DNA of 64,000 nt from Streptomyces sp. NRRL S-1022 (GTDB taxonomy: Bacteria > Actinomycetota > Actinomycetes > Streptomycetales > Streptomycetaceae), in NCBI RefSeq assembly GCF_000720135.1, contig NZ_JOIU01000016.1, positions 1-64,000 on the forward strand, read 5' to 3'. The notes under the pieces were generated by a model. It did no database searches. It was given only the letters and a program-made list of their open reading frames with translations, and was not told where the DNA came from. Positions 11,173 to 21,170 of the stretch are shown one piece after another (within the stretch, counting starts at the first letter, position 1; every line of letters begins with the position of its first letter). The position numbers and the translations under genes were made by a program.

Positions 11173-12747
11173 GTGATCGATATCAACGAGTCCGTGATGC
11201 AGTTCCTTCTGGCATTCCTCGTCGTCGGCCCGCTCCTCGGCGCCGCCGCCGCTCTGCTGCCCGCCCCGCCCGGACTGAAGGGGAAGTCACCCGCGCAGGC
11301 CGTGCTCCGGCACGGTGTGACCGTCACCGGCGTCGTCCTCGTCGCCGCTATCGTCCTCGCGCTCGGCTTCGACCACGACCATCCGTCGAAGATGCAGGCC
11401 ACGACCGACATCAGCTGGATCCCCGCACTCGACGTGCGGATCCACCTCGGCACCGACGGCATCTCCCTCCCCCTCCTGGTCCTGACCGCGCTGCTGACCT
11501 TCCTCTGCGCGCTCTACTCCTACTTCAAGCCGCCGTCGGGCCCGTCCCCGAAGGCGTTCGTCGCCCTGCTGCTCCTGCTGGAGTCCGGCACCCTCGCGAC
11601 CTTCGCCGTCCTCGACCTGCTGCTGTTCTTCCTCGCGTTCGAGATGGTGCTCATCCCGATGTACTTCCTCATCGCCCGCTGGGGCGGCGAGGGCCGGACC
11701 CGGGCCGCGTGGAAGTTCATCCTGTTCACGCTGCTCGGCTCCGTGGTCATGCTGCTCGGCCTGCTCCTGATCGGAATCAAGGCGGGCACGTTCGACATGG
11801 TGGCACTCGCCACTGACAACGGCCGGTCGCTGACCGCATCCGTGCAGGTCATCGCCGTTCTGGCGATCGGGATCGGGCTTGCGGTGAAGACGCCGATGTG
11901 GCCGCTGCACAGCTGGCTGCCCGACGCCCACACCGCCGCCCCGACCGTCGGCTCGGTCCTGCTGGCCGGTGTCCTGCTGAAGATGGGTACGTACGGGTTC
12001 GTTCGGATCCTGTTGCCGATCGCGCCGCACGGCTTCCACACCTTCGCGCCGTACCTCGCCGCGTTCGCCGTCGTCGGGATCATCTACGGATCCCTGGCCT
12101 GCCTGGCCCTCGCCAAGCAGGGCGCGAAGGGCGACCTCAAACGCCTGATCGCCTACTCCTCCGTCGGACACATGGGCTTCGTCCTGCTCGGCATCGCCAC
12201 CATGACCCCGACCGGCGTCAACGGCGCCCTGTTCGCCAACATCGCCCACGGCCTCATCACCGGCCTGCTGTTCTTCCTGGTCGGTGCGCTGAAGGACCGC
12301 ACCGGCAGCACCGACCTCGACACCCTGGCCGAGGAGACCGGCGCCGCGCTGTACGGCAGGGCCCCGCGCCTCGGCGGGCTGCTCGCCTTCGGCGCTGTCG
12401 CCTCCCTCGGCCTGCCCGGACTCGCCGGGTTCTGGGGCGAGATGCTCGCGCTCTTCGGCGCGTTCCGGCCCGGCGCCGACCTCAGCCGGCCCGCCTTCCT
12501 CACCTTCATGGCGATCGGCGCGTTCGGCACCCTGCTGACCGCCGCGTACATGCTGATCGTGGTCCGTCGCGTCTGCATGGGCGGCGCGGAACGGGAGGTG
12601 CCGAAACTCGCCGACGTGCACGGGTACGAGTTCGCCGCCTGGACCCCGCTCGTCACCCTCACCGTCCTCGCCGGACTGTGGCCGAGGGCCCTGCTCGGCC
12701 TGACCGACCCGGCCGTGCAGCAGCTCCTCGCAGGAGGCCCCCGATGA
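11173..12747 (+). CDS. nuoM: NADH-quinone oxidoreductase subunit M (antiporter-like)
   Basis: 524 aa, about 14 TM segments. The channel glutamate is in FLAFEMVLIPMYFLI, with the lysine regions WPLHSWLPDAHTAAPTVGSV and GDLKRLIAYSSVGHMGFVLL. GTG start at 11173, 6 nt after the nuoL stop. Proton-pumping subunit. Confidence 0.94.
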   Translation: MIDINESVMQFLLAFLVVGPLLGAAAALLPAPPGLKGKSPAQAVLRHGVTVTGVVLVAAIVLALGFDHDHPSKMQATTDISWIPALDVRIHLGTDGISLPLLVLTALLTFLCALYSYFKPPSGPSPKAFVALLLLLESGTLATFAVLDLLLFFLAFEMVLIPMYFLIARWGGEGRTRAAWKFILFTLLGSVVMLLGLLLIGIKAGTFDMVALATDNGRSLTASVQVIAVLAIGIGLAVKTPMWPLHSWLPDAHTAAPTVGSVLLAGVLLKMGTYGFVRILLPIAPHGFHTFAPYLAAFAVVGIIYGSLACLALAKQGAKGDLKRLIAYSSVGHMGFVLLGIATMTPTGVNGALFANIAHGLITGLLFFLVGALKDRTGSTDLDTLAEETGAALYGRAPRLGGLLAFGAVASLGLPGLAGFWGEMLALFGAFRPGADLSRPAFLTFMAIGAFGTLLTAAYMLIVVRRVCMGGAEREVPKLADVHGYEFAAWTPLVTLTVLAGLWPRALLGLTDPAVQQLLAGGPR

Positions 12748-14261
12748 GCGCCCAGCCGCTTGCCGAGTCGCTGGTCCAGTCCGTCGACTGGCTGGCGATC
12801 GCACCGCCCACCCTCGCGGCCGTCGTGGCGCTCGCCGTCCTCGTCGCCGACCTGTTCGTGCCGGAGCCCCGCAAGGCCGTGCTCGGCTGGGTCTCGGTGG
12901 CCGGCCTGGCCGCGGCGACCGCGCTGCTGCTGCCCCTCCTGGACGGCGACCGCAGCACCTTCTGCACCGACGGCCACGCGCGCGCGTGCAGCTACACCGC
13001 CGACCACTTCACCCTCGTCATCCAGTTCCTGGTCCTCGGCGGCGCCCTGCTCGCGGCCCTGCTCTCCGTCACCCACCTGGACGACGAGCGGCGCCGCGTC
13101 CCGGCCGGCGAGTTCTGGTTCCTGCTGCTGTCCTCCGCGGCCGGCGCCGCCCTGCTGCCCGCCTCCCGCGACCTCGCCACCCTGATCGTCGCCCTGGAGG
13201 TCGCCTCCCTGCCCGCCTTCGCCCTCGTCGGCATCCGGCACGGCGACAAGCGGTCCTCCGAGGCCGCCCTGAAGTTCTTCCTGTCCTCGGTCACCGCCAC
13301 CGCGGTCAGCCTCATGGGCATCAGCTTCGTCTACGCCTCCACGGGCACCCTCTACCTCACCCAGGTGGCCCAGCGCCTGCCGCACGTCGACGGGCAGCTG
13401 CACACCCTCGCGCAGACCGGCGTCGTCCTCACCCTGGTCGGCTTCGCCTTCAAGACGGCCGCCGTGCCCTTCCACTTCTGGGTGCCCGACACCTACGTGG
13501 GCGCGCCCCTGCCCGTCGCCGCCTACCTGTCCGTCGTCGGCAAGGCGGTCGGCTTCTCCGGCCTGATCCTCGTCACCGTCGTCGCGTTCCCCTCGTACGC
13601 CGACGTGTGGGGGCCCGCGCTCGCCGCGCTGGCCGCCCTGACCATGACCGTCGGCAACGTCGCCGCCCTGCGCCAGCAGGCCACGCGCGCGTACAGCGCC
13701 GTACGGCTGCTCGCCTGGTCCTCCGTCGGCCAGGCCGGTTACCTGCTGGTGCCGATCGCCGCCGCCGGATACACCAAGGACGCCCAGAAGGCGATCGGCT
13801 CCACGGTCGCGTACGCCCTGATGTACGCCGCCGTGAACCTCGGTGCCTTCGCCGTGGCCGCCCTGGTGGGCCGCGGCCGCGCCCTGAACCGGATCAGCGA
13901 CTACCGGGGCCTGTACGCGACCAACCCGCTCAGCGCGCTCCTGCTGGCTTTCTTCCTGCTGTGCATGGCCGGGCTGCCGCCGGGCGTCATCGGTCTGTTC
14001 GCCAAGGTCACCGTGTTCTCGGCGGCCGTCGACGCCGGCCTCGGCTGGCTCGCCGTCGTCATGGCCGTCAACGTCGTGATCGCCCTCTTCTACTACTTGC
14101 AGTGGACGGCCCTGCTGTTCCGCGCCCCCGAGGGCGAACCCGTGCGGCACCGCGTCCCGGCGCCCCTCACGGCCGCGCTCGCCCTGAGCGGCGTCCTGGG
14201 CGTCGCCCTGTCCGGGGCACCCCAGCTGGTCCTCCGCTTCGCGGCCACCGGACTGTTCTGA
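12744..14261 (+). CDS. nuoN: NADH-quinone oxidoreductase subunit N (antiporter-like)
   Basis: 505 aa, about 14 TM segments. Motifs include [19 protein letters not shown] (channel Glu), [20 protein letters not shown] and [20 protein letters not shown] at 12744 overlaps the nuoM stop by 4 nt, with AGGAGG just upstream. Last gene of the operon; a 190-nt gap with GC-rich palindromes follows. Confidence 0.94.
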   Translation: MSAQPLAESLVQSVDWLAIAPPTLAAVVALAVLVADLFVPEPRKAVLGWVSVAGLAAATALLLPLLDGDRSTFCTDGHARACSYTADHFTLVIQFLVLGGALLAALLSVTHLDDERRRVPAGEFWFLLLSSAAGAALLPASRDLATLIVALEVASLPAFALVGIRHGDKRSSEAALKFFLSSVTATAVSLMGISFVYASTGTLYLTQVAQRLPHVDGQLHTLAQTGVVLTLVGFAFKTAAVPFHFWVPDTYVGAPLPVAAYLSVVGKAVGFSGLILVTVVAFPSYADVWGPALAALAALTMTVGNVAALRQQATRAYSAVRLLAWSSVGQAGYLLVPIAAAGYTKDAQKAIGSTVAYALMYAAVNLGAFAVAALVGRGRALNRISDYRGLYATNPLSALLLAFFLLCMAGLPPGVIGLFAKVTVFSAAVDAGLGWLAVVMAVNVVIALFYYLQWTALLFRAPEGEPVRHRVPAPLTAALALSGVLGVALSGAPQLVLRFAATGLF

Positions 14262-14451
14262 GGAGTCGTCACGCGCGCGTGGGGCACTCGTCCCGGCACC
14301 GCGCGCGTGGCCGAACCCGCACGTCACCCGGGCAGCCCGCGCGCGCCGCCGTACCCGTCGGGGAACTCGTGGCCGCCGCCTGGCGTTGTCATCAGCGGGA
14401 GGGTCCACTGGATCAGAGTGTTCCCCAGATGCACGACTTGGAGGGCGCACC

Positions 14452-15312
14452 GTGCACCGCCGGCACAACGGGCTCAGGACCGCCGTACTCCTCGGCGGAC
14501 TGTCCGCACTCATCATCGCCATCGGCAGCTTCTTCGGCCGCACCGGACTGGTCGTCGCGGTCCTGGTCGCCCTGGGCACGAACGCGTACGCGTACTGGAA
14601 CAGCGACAAGCTGGCGCTCCGCGCGATGCGTGCCCGCCCGGTCAGCGAGTTCGAGGCCCCCACGCTGTACCGGATGGTGCGGGAGCTGTCCACGCAGGCC
14701 CGCCAGCCCATGCCCCGGCTGTACATCTCACCGACGGAGGCCCCCAACGCCTTCGCCACCGGCCGCAACCCGCGCAACGCGGCCGTGTGCTGCACCGAGG
14801 GCATCCTGCGCCTGCTGGACGAGCGGGAGCTGCGCGGCGTGATCGGCCACGAGCTGAGCCACGTCTACAACCGGGACATCCTCATCTCCTCCGTCGCCGG
14901 CGCGCTCGCCTCGGTGATCATGTTCCTGGTGAACTTCGCCTGGCTGATCCCGGTCGGCCGCTCGGACGACGACGACGGCCCCGGCCTGTTCGGCATGCTT
15001 CTGATCATGATTCTCGGCCCGCTCGCCGCGAGCCTGATCCAGCTGGCCATCAGCCGCTCCCGGGAGTACGAGGCGGACGCCTCCGGTGCCCAGCTCACCG
15101 GCGACCCGCTCGCCCTGGCCGGCGCCCTGCGCAAGCTGGAGACGGGCATCCAGCAGCTGCCGCTGCCGCCCGAGCCCCGGCTGGAGACGACGAGCCACAT
15201 GATGATCGCCAATCCCTTCCGCGCGGGGCAGGGACTGTCCAAGATGTTCTCCACCCACCCGCCGATGGCGGAGCGCATCGCCCGCCTGGAGAAGATGGCA
15301 GGACGCCTGTGA
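14452..15312 (+). CDS. htpX: HtpX-family membrane zinc metalloprotease
   Basis: 286 aa. Two N-terminal TM helices (about residues 10-45), the HEXXH zinc motif in [14 protein letters not shown] (His near 133 and 137), two further TM segments and the downstream Glu region [11 protein letters not shown]. The GTG at 14452 gives the N-terminus [10 protein letters not shown] typical of Streptomyces HtpX; an ATG 22 codons upstream would add unrelated sequence. The family degrades misfolded membrane proteins. It overlaps the next gene by 4 nt. Confidence 0.9.
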   Translation: MHRRHNGLRTAVLLGGLSALIIAIGSFFGRTGLVVAVLVALGTNAYAYWNSDKLALRAMRARPVSEFEAPTLYRMVRELSTQARQPMPRLYISPTEAPNAFATGRNPRNAAVCCTEGILRLLDERELRGVIGHELSHVYNRDILISSVAGALASVIMFLVNFAWLIPVGRSDDDDGPGLFGMLLIMILGPLAASLIQLAISRSREYEADASGAQLTGDPLALAGALRKLETGIQQLPLPPEPRLETTSHMMIANPFRAGQGLSKMFSTHPPMAERIARLEKMAGRL

Positions 15313-15701
15313 AGACCCTTCTGAACGTCATCTGGCTCGTCCTCAGCGGCTTCTGGCTGTTCCTGTGCTACCTGGCCGCCGGCGTGCTGCTGTGCATCAC
15401 GGTCATCGGCATCCCGTTCGGCGTCGCCGCCTTCCGCATCGGCCTCTACGCCCTCTGGCCGTTCGGGTACACCACGGTCGAGCGGCGCGACGCGGGCGCG
15501 CCGTCCTGCGTGGGCAACGTCCTGTGGCTGGTCCTGGCCGGCTGGTGGCTGGCGCTCGCCCACATCGCCACCGGCATCGCCCTGTGCGTCACGATCATCG
15601 GCATCCCGTTCGGTATCGCCAACTTCAAGCTGATCCCGGTCTCCCTGCTGCCGCTGGGCCGCGAGATCGTCCGCACCGACCAGCCGTTCGCGACCCGCTG
15701 A
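15309..15701 (+). CDS. YccF-domain inner membrane protein
   Basis: 130 aa consisting of two homologous halves, each with a hydrophobic segment ending in the motif VIGIPFG (here [15 protein letters not shown] and [15 protein letters not shown]). This is the YccF (DUF307) pattern. The GTG start overlaps the htpX stop. Function in the family is not established. Confidence 0.85.
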   Translation: MKTLLNVIWLVLSGFWLFLCYLAAGVLLCITVIGIPFGVAAFRIGLYALWPFGYTTVERRDAGAPSCVGNVLWLVLAGWWLALAHIATGIALCVTIIGIPFGIANFKLIPVSLLPLGREIVRTDQPFATR

Positions 15702-15762
15702 CCGGGGCGTCGCAGCCGCGCCGTCGCCCGCACGCGCGCGTGCAGGGTCCGCCGGGCCGGCG

Positions 15763-17016
15763 TCACGCCCCGCGCCGGCCCGCCCGCCACCGCCGCACGC
15801 CGTAGGCCGCCACGCCCGCGGCCAGCACGCCCGCGCCGACGGCCACCGCGGCCGCCGGCAGCGCGCACGCCAGCGTGGCGCAGCCCAGGAGGCCCACCGC
15901 GGGCACCACGCGGGCGCGCGGGCCCGGCCCGAGCGTCCAGGCCGAGGCGTTGGCGATGGCGTAGTAGACGAGCACACCGAACGACGAGAAGCCGATCGCG
16001 CCGCGCACGTCGACCGTCGCGGCCAGCACGGCGACCACCGCGCCCACGGCCAGCTCCGCCCGGTGCGGCACCCGGAACCGCGGGTGGACGGCCGCCAGGG
16101 CGCTCGGAAGGTGCCCGTCCCGGGCCATGGCGAGCGTCGTCCGGGAGACCCCGAGGATCAGCGCGAGCAGCGAGCCCAGCGCGGCCACCGCGGCCCCGGC
16201 CCGCACCACGGGCACGAGCCCCGGCGCCCCGGCCGCCCGTACGGCGTCGGCCAGCGGCGCCGCGGCCTGCCCGAGCCGGTCCGCACCGAGGACCGTGAGC
16301 ACGGCGACGATCACGCACGCGTACACCACCAGAGCGATCCCCAACGCCACCGGGATCGCCCGCGGGATCGTGCGCGCCGGGTCGCGCACCTCCTCTCCGA
16401 GGGTGGCGATGCGCGCGTACCCGGCGAACGCGAAGAACAGCAGCCCGGCCGCCTGGAGCACCCCGCCGGCCCCCCAGGACAGGCCGGTGTCCAGCCGCCC
16501 GGCACCGGCTCGTCCGGAAGCCAGGCACACCACGACCACGGCGGCGAGCACGGCCAGCACGACGGCCACGATCGCTCGCGTCAGCCACGCCGACTTGTGC
16601 ATCCCGCCGTAGTTCACCGCGGTCAGGGCCACCACGGCCGCCACCGCCACCGCGTGCGCCTGCCCCGGCCACACGTACGCGCCCACGGTGAGCGCCATGG
16701 CCGCGCAGGAGGCCGTCTTGCCGACCACGAAGGCCCAGCCGGCGAGATGGCCCCAGAAGGCGCCGAGCCGCTCCCTGCCGTACACGTACGTCCCGCCGGA
16801 GGCCGGGTAGCGGGCGGCGAGCCGGGCCGAGGACATGGCGTTGCAATAGGCCACCAGGGCGGCGAGGGCGAGCCCGGGCAGCAGCCCGGACCCGGCCGCG
16901 CGCGCGGCCGGCCCCGGAGCGGAGAAGACGCCGGCGCCGACCATCGAACCCAGGCCGACGACCACGGCGTCCCGCACGCCCAGAGTGCGGCGCAGGGCGG
17001 CATCGGTACGTGTCAT
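15763..17016 (-). CDS. APC-family amino acid permease
   Basis: 417 aa with about 12 TM helices. The N-terminal VGLGSMVGAGVFSAPG is the TM1 substrate-binding signature of the amino acid-polyamine-organocation family, and GGTYVYGRERLG matches the conserved TM3 region. Substrate unknown. ATG at 17016 sits 7 nt downstream of a TAGGGT -10 box, so the mRNA looks leaderless. Convergent with yccF. Confidence 0.85.
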   Translation of the reverse strand: MTRTDAALRRTLGVRDAVVVGLGSMVGAGVFSAPGPAARAAGSGLLPGLALAALVAYCNAMSSARLAARYPASGGTYVYGRERLGAFWGHLAGWAFVVGKTASCAAMALTVGAYVWPGQAHAVAVAAVVALTAVNYGGMHKSAWLTRAIVAVVLAVLAAVVVVCLASGRAGAGRLDTGLSWGAGGVLQAAGLLFFAFAGYARIATLGEEVRDPARTIPRAIPVALGIALVVYACVIVAVLTVLGADRLGQAAAPLADAVRAAGAPGLVPVVRAGAAVAALGSLLALILGVSRTTLAMARDGHLPSALAAVHPRFRVPHRAELAVGAVVAVLAATVDVRGAIGFSSFGVLVYYAIANASAWTLGPGPRARVVPAVGLLGCATLACALPAAAVAVGAGVLAAGVAAYGVRRWRAGRRGA

Positions 17017-17023
17017 GCGCCGC

Positions 17024-17029
17024 ACCCTA
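17024..17029 (-). promoter_or_regulatory. -10 box (TAGGGT) of a leaderless permease transcript
   Basis: TAGGGT is followed by 7 nt and then the ATG, which puts the predicted transcription start at the start codon. No good -35 is visible. Confidence 0.5.
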
Positions 17030-17170
17030 GTGATCCCGGCAACCGGCGGACGGCCCTGGGACGTCCTCTTCATCGACACGGCACGAACACGCGCGCGACG
17101 GGCGGCGGGTCCCACGGGAATCCCAGGGAGCCGACAGTGCGGACACAGCGCGGAAGGGCAGGTTCACGGC

Positions 17171-17437
17171 ATGAGCATCATCGGTTGGATCATTCTCGGA
17201 CTGCTGGCCGGAGCCATCGCCAAGGTCCTGCTGCCGGGACGCGACCCGGGCGGCTTCATCGGGACGACCCTCATCGGCGTCGCGGGCGCGTTCATCGGGG
17301 GCTGGATCTCGGCCCGCTGGCTGGACCACCCGATCAGCAAGCACTTCTACGACGGCGCCACCTGGGCCGCGGCCGTCGGAGGCTCTCTGGTGCTGCTGAT
17401 CGTCTACCGGATCCTGTTCGGCAACTCACGCGACTGA
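17171..17437 (+). CDS. GlsB/YeaQ/YmgE-family membrane protein
   Basis: 88 aa. MSIIGWIILGLLAGAIAKVL begins the first of three hydrophobic segments, with the glycine-rich spacing GRDPGGFIGTTLIGVAGA of the family once called transglycosylase-associated. Small stress-linked membrane protein of unknown mechanism. ATG at 17171. Confidence 0.8.
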   Translation: MSIIGWIILGLLAGAIAKVLLPGRDPGGFIGTTLIGVAGAFIGGWISARWLDHPISKHFYDGATWAAAVGGSLVLLIVYRILFGNSRD

Positions 17438-17467
17438 CCGCGCGCGCGAGGCGCGGCGGCACGGAGA

Positions 17468-17497
17468 AAGGGTGGGCACCCGCGGGTGCCCACCCTT
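17468..17497. terminator. Bidirectional terminator, 15-bp perfect inverted repeat
   Basis: AAGGGTGGGCACCCG is followed directly by its exact reverse complement, with no loop bases. It lies between the convergent GlsB-like and yajQ genes. Confidence 0.8.
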
Positions 17498-17522
17498 GTC
17501 GTCTCTGCGCCCGTCACCGGTC

Positions 17523-18011
17523 CTACCGGTAGTTCACGAACTGCAGCGCGAAGTCGAAGTCCTTGCCCTTGAGGAGGGCGATGACGGTCTGCAGGTCGTC
17601 GCGGCTCTTGGAGCTGACGCGCAGCTCGTCGCCCTGGACCTGGGCCTTCACGCCCTTGGGGCCCTCGTCGCGGATGATCTTCGCCACCTTCTTCGCGTTC
17701 TCCTGGGAGATGCCCTCCTGGATCGACGCGAAGATCTTGTACTCCTTGCCGGAGAGCTGCGGCTCGCCCGCCTCCAGCGCCTTCAGCGAGATGCCGCGCT
17801 TGATGAGCTTCGACTGGAAGACGTCGAGGATGGCGTTCACCCGGTCCTCGGAGTTCGCCTCCATGAGGATCTTCTCACCGGACCACGAGATCGAGGCGCC
17901 GACGCCCTTGAAGTCGTAGCGCTGCGAGATCTCCTTGGCGGCCTGGTTGAGGGCGTTGTCGACCTCCTGCCGCTCGACCTTCGAGACGATGTCGAAACTG
18001 GAGTCGGCCAT
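17523..18011 (-). CDS. yajQ: YajQ-family nucleotide-binding protein
   Basis: 162 aa, the full length of the family, starting [20 protein letters not shown]. YajQ (UPF0234) proteins have two ferredoxin-like domains; some bind cyclic-di-GMP or tRNA. ATG at 18011 has AAGGAG about 9 nt upstream; longer in-frame extensions lack similarity. Confidence 0.9.
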   Translation of the reverse strand: MADSSFDIVSKVERQEVDNALNQAAKEISQRYDFKGVGASISWSGEKILMEANSEDRVNAILDVFQSKLIKRGISLKALEAGEPQLSGKEYKIFASIQEGISQENAKKVAKIIRDEGPKGVKAQVQGDELRVSSKSRDDLQTVIALLKGKDFDFALQFVNYR

Positions 18012-18236
18012 GTCCTGTGGCTCCTTGTATCGGGGTGCGTATCGGGTGCGTGCCGGCGTGCGCGGCGGCGACCGCCGGGCCCGGTGGAGCACCGGGCCGC
18101 ATCCGCCCCAGCCTAGCCATCCCGCGCCCCGCGGGTGGAGATCAATGGGGTGGCGAAGCACCCCTGCGTATCGGGTATTGTTTACGTCGTTGCCGGGGAA
18201 CACCGCGAAAGTGGGTTCGAAGCGGCAGCAGTACCC

Positions 18237-18318
18237 GGCGGTGTGCCCGAGCGGCCAAAGGGAGCAGACTGTAAATCTGCCGGCTCAGCCTTCCCAGGTT
18301 CGAATCCTGGCGCCGCCA
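18237..18318 (+). tRNA. tRNA-Tyr (GTA)
   Basis: Acceptor arms GGCGGTG and CGCCGCC pair, with A as discriminator. The anticodon arm CAGA-CTGTAAA-TCTG gives anticodon GTA, a long variable arm follows, and the T arm is CCAGGTTCGAATCCTGG. This gene is the known target of the Streptomyces SLP1-type elements, and an integrase lies directly downstream. Confidence 0.97.
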
Positions 18319-18323
18319 CAGGT

Positions 18324-18371
18324 CCGAAAGGGTCCGTGACCAGCAGCAATGCTGATCACGGACCCTTTCGG
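18324..18371. terminator. Stem-loop between tRNA-Tyr and the integrase gene
   Basis: CCGAAAGGGTCCGTGA pairs perfectly with TCACGGACCCTTTCGG (16 bp), and the loop holds a nested CAGCA/TGCTG stem. It probably terminates both the tRNA and the convergent integrase transcript. Confidence 0.8.
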
Positions 18372-18374
18372 CGT

Positions 18375-19583
18375 TCACTGGCACTGGATCGCCGGTATAG
18401 GGGCTTTCTCCCGGTGTGTCTCACCCTGATTCGGGTGATGACCAGTGCGTGTGGGGCAGACGTGGGGCAGCTTTCGCCCCCTCCAGCTGCCGTTCTCGAA
18501 CGCCTGCTCTATCCGGGCGTTCGCCGTGACGGCGGCGCCGTCCAGGCACTTCGCGTAGCCCCGGAACAGCACGGCCACACTGTGGCCGGCCCGCGCGGCG
18601 ACCACTTGTGGTTCCACGCCGGAGCTGAGCCACGTGTATACGGCTGCGTGGCGAAGATCATAAGGACGCTTGGCCAACTGCGACGCCTGCTGAGCAGGGG
18701 TAAGAGCGCGCATGCGCGCTTCCGCCCAGACCTCGCCGTGTCCGTTGTCCTGGATAAGTCCGCCCCGCTGCGTTCGGAACAGCCGGCCGTCGGGAGCGAC
18801 GCCGTACGCAGTGATGTGCCACCGCAGCAGGCTGACCAGGTCGGGCGGAATCGGCACCGTGCGGACCGCTTTCCGGGGCCGGTGCTTGAGGCCGCGCCGG
18901 TCGTGCGCTTCGCCGCTGTCGGTCCACGCGGACCCCGACCGGGGCCGGGTCTCCCTGAGCCACAGCGTTCCCCAGGCGCGGCGGGGGAGGTCGCAGTCCT
19001 CCAGCCGGAGCCCGATGACTTCCGCCGGCCGCGCCGCCGCGTAGTACATGCACCCGAAGAACGCCACCAGACGGCGCCCGCGGGCGCTCTGCGTACGCAC
19101 GGCATCGAGCAGGGCGAGAGCCTGCCGGGGATCGGGGACAGAGGCGGGGTCCAGCTCCTCCGCCACCTGCTCCGGAGCCTTCCGCGGCACCTGTGGCAGA
19201 GGGTTGTCTGTCAGACGGCCGGCGTCGACGGCGTAGTTGAGCGCGTTGTGGAAGATGGCGCGCTTACGGCGGATGGTCGAGGCGGACGCCGTGGTGCCGT
19301 CCAGCTTTCGCGTCAGGGCGTCCAGGGCGGCGCGGACCCGCATGCGGTCGGCCAGTGAGGACGTGGGCAACGACTTCCGCTCGAACCAGGCGAGCACCTT
19401 GGCCACCTCGTCCGGCGGTTCCTCGTCGCGTCGGCTCACGTTGAATGCCCAGCTGTAGAGCGCCGTGCGCACGGTCCTCGGGTCGGCCATGCCCTTGGTG
19501 TCCTTGACGGGAGCCGGCGTGACCGTGGCCATGGCTTCCGCGAGAGTTCGGCGCGTCGATCCGGGGGAGTGCGCCCACTTCAT
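18375..19583 (-). pseudogene. int: Tyrosine recombinase (integrase), N-terminally truncated
   Basis: 402 aa open from MKWAHSPGST. Catalytic residues are present: Arg in AAARPAEVIGL (about 185), Arg in RPYDLRHAAVYTWL (about 311), His in ARAGHSVAVL (about 334) and Tyr in FRGYAKCLDG (about 343). In related integrases about 100 residues precede this point. Here the frame can be read about 35 codons further upstream, with recognisable AREYIEMKW, before hitting a TGA next to 19681, so the arm-binding domain is lost. It points toward tRNA-Tyr, as an integrase beside its att site would. Excision or integration activity is unlikely without the N-terminus. Confidence 0.75.
18451..18470. repeat. Integrase arm-type direct repeats GTGGGGCAG-N2-GTGGGGCAG
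   Basis: Two copies of GTGGGGCAG in the same orientation lie in the 3' part of the integrase gene, 130 nt from tRNA-Tyr. Related GTGGGGCGGGCG copies lie at 19754 and 20404 beside the att-like remnants. Confidence 0.5.
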
Positions 19584-19753
19584 CTCGATGTACTCGCGCG
19601 CGTGGCGGTACCGGGAGGCACGTGGCGGGCCGAGAAACTCGGCGGGAGTGCAGCCCCCAGCCCCGTGCCTCCTCCCCGGGCATCAGAAGCAGCAATGGGT
19701 CAGATGACCGAGATGCTGTTCAAGGTCGGGGATGCAGGAGCTGCGGGGTACGT

Positions 19754-19828
19754 GTGGGGCGGGCGCTGCGCCGCACGGCGAAAGGGCAGGCCGTGGCACT
19801 CGTGCTGCGCGGACTGTAAATTTGCCGG
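19754..19828. mobile_element. att-like remnant 1 (arm repeat plus tRNA-Tyr anticodon core)
   Basis: GTGGGGCGGGCG at 19754-19765 is followed 45 nt later by GGACTGTAAATTTGCCGG (19811-19828). The latter matches the tRNA-Tyr segment at 18266-18283 in 16 of 18 bases. The T arm and acceptor of the tRNA do not follow, so this is not a full attR. Confidence 0.5.
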
Positions 19829-19987
19829 GCCCAGAGCTGGGCCGTCCTCGGGCCACGCGAGGACGACCCAAGACAACCGCCAACAGCCGGCAATGACCGA
19901 GCGGGCGCGACAGGTTGCCACGGCCCGTTGCTGCGTCTGCGCAGCTAGACGGAGGAATCCAGCATCTGCGGGGAGGGGGAGTGCAAG

Positions 19988-20377
19988 GTGATCAAGGTCT
20001 CTGGTAAGGCACGTCTCCGGTGGAACCCAGGCTTCTGGTTCGGCACTTCCATAGTCGCGGGCATAGTGCTCGTCCCTACCTGGTTGTGGGGAGCGTTCTC
20101 CGGTGGCCTTGACGTGGCGGAGACTTGCGAGCTCGCTGAGGGGCAACGCTTCGACGCGAGCTACCGGCAGGAGCTAGGGCCGCAGCCGTCGGGTCCGTTC
20201 CCGTTGCACAACATGTGCAACGCCTCGTATGACCTCGTTCCAGGCTGGGTGAATCCGATGGTTGCCTGCCTGGCTGTCATCGTCACAGGATCTCTGATCG
20301 CAACCGTCGTGACGGGTGTCGTTCAGCTCAGGCGTGTGCTCTCCGAGCGCCGAAGCGGCGAGATGCCAACTGCCTAG
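19988..20377 (+). CDS. Hypothetical two-TM membrane protein
   Basis: 129 aa. Hydrophobic segments near residues 16-38 (FGTSIVAGIVLVPTWLWGAF) and 88-112 flank an extracytoplasmic loop with two Cys, and the tail is basic. GTG at 19988 follows a GGGGAGGGGGAG purine tract. Third-position GC is lower than in the core genes, in keeping with its place among mobile-element debris. No family recognised. Confidence 0.6.
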   Translation: MIKVSGKARLRWNPGFWFGTSIVAGIVLVPTWLWGAFSGGLDVAETCELAEGQRFDASYRQELGPQPSGPFPLHNMCNASYDLVPGWVNPMVACLAVIVTGSLIATVVTGVVQLRRVLSERRSGEMPTA

Positions 20378-20403
20378 CGCTGCGATGTGTTCTCGAAGGC
20401 AAC

Positions 20404-20488
20404 GTGGGGCGGGCGTGGGGCCAGCAGCTTCGGGTCGTGGACAAGCCCAGCTCGGAGCAGATGCCCCACGCGGACTGTAAAACTGCCG
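20404..20488. mobile_element. att-like remnant 2 (arm repeat plus tRNA-Tyr anticodon core)
   Basis: GTGGGGCGGGCGTGGGGCC at 20404-20422 is followed 49 nt later by GGACTGTAAAACTGCCG (20472-20488), matching the tRNA-Tyr core in 15 of 17 bases. Layout and spacing mirror the remnant at 19754. Confidence 0.5.
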
Positions 20489-20493
20489 CGGCG

Positions 20494-20973
20494 TCATGGC
20501 GCCGGCGTCCAGTGGCTGGTGCCCAGGTCAATGCGCATGGCTTCTAGCAGGCTCTGCTGCGAGGCACGGAACCTCTCCCGTCGAGCCTCGCACCCCGGTG
20601 TGTTCCAGCGCCTCCCGGATGCGACTTCGTTCCGGTAGGCGAGCAAGGCAGCGAGGGCGGTTCGCGTAGCCTCTCTCACACGAGGACTTGCTATCAGTTC
20701 CATCTGATAGCGGCGGGCGTAGACGTCGTGCTCACGGACTGCCATGGCCGCCATGTTCCTGCGAGCGGACGCGCTCCGCGGCCATCGGCTCGCGGCGAAG
20801 ATCTGTTCTCGTGCGCCGAACAGAGCAGTCAGGAACGCTGCGTAGAGAGCCTCCTGGCGGTCTCTAGCCCGTGCCCGTTCCTCGCGACGCCAGCGCCTGC
20901 GGTCGGTGAGGTAGGTAGCGACGACGGCGACCAGGCCGCCGATCACAGCGCTCACTGGTGCCGTCCAGTCCAT
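20494..20973 (-). CDS. Hypothetical N-terminally anchored protein
   Basis: 159 aa. One N-terminal hydrophobic segment (PVSAVIGGLVAVVATYL) is followed by an Arg/Glu-rich helical, possibly coiled-coil region (DRRRWRREERARARDRQ). Its stop codon lies 6 nt from the second att-like remnant. Proteins of this layout are frequent in Streptomyces accessory regions; function unknown. Confidence 0.6.
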   Translation of the reverse strand: MDWTAPVSAVIGGLVAVVATYLTDRRRWRREERARARDRQEALYAAFLTALFGAREQIFAASRWPRSASARRNMAAMAVREHDVYARRYQMELIASPRVREATRTALAALLAYRNEVASGRRWNTPGCEARRERFRASQQSLLEAMRIDLGTSHWTPAP

Positions 20974-21170
20974 GCGCCAAGTTTCCGTATCGGACTGCCC
21001 GTGCGGTAGAGGACGTCATCCTGTGGTGGGTTCGCCAGCAGCGCTCGCACCGGGATGCGGTGTGCTGGCGGGGCACACCTTGAGACGGCTTCGTTTGGGC
21101 AGGCGCGGGGCGGAGAACCGGCTGCGAGGCTGAACAGCAGCTAGGAAGTGTCTTCTGCTCCCGATGTCAG

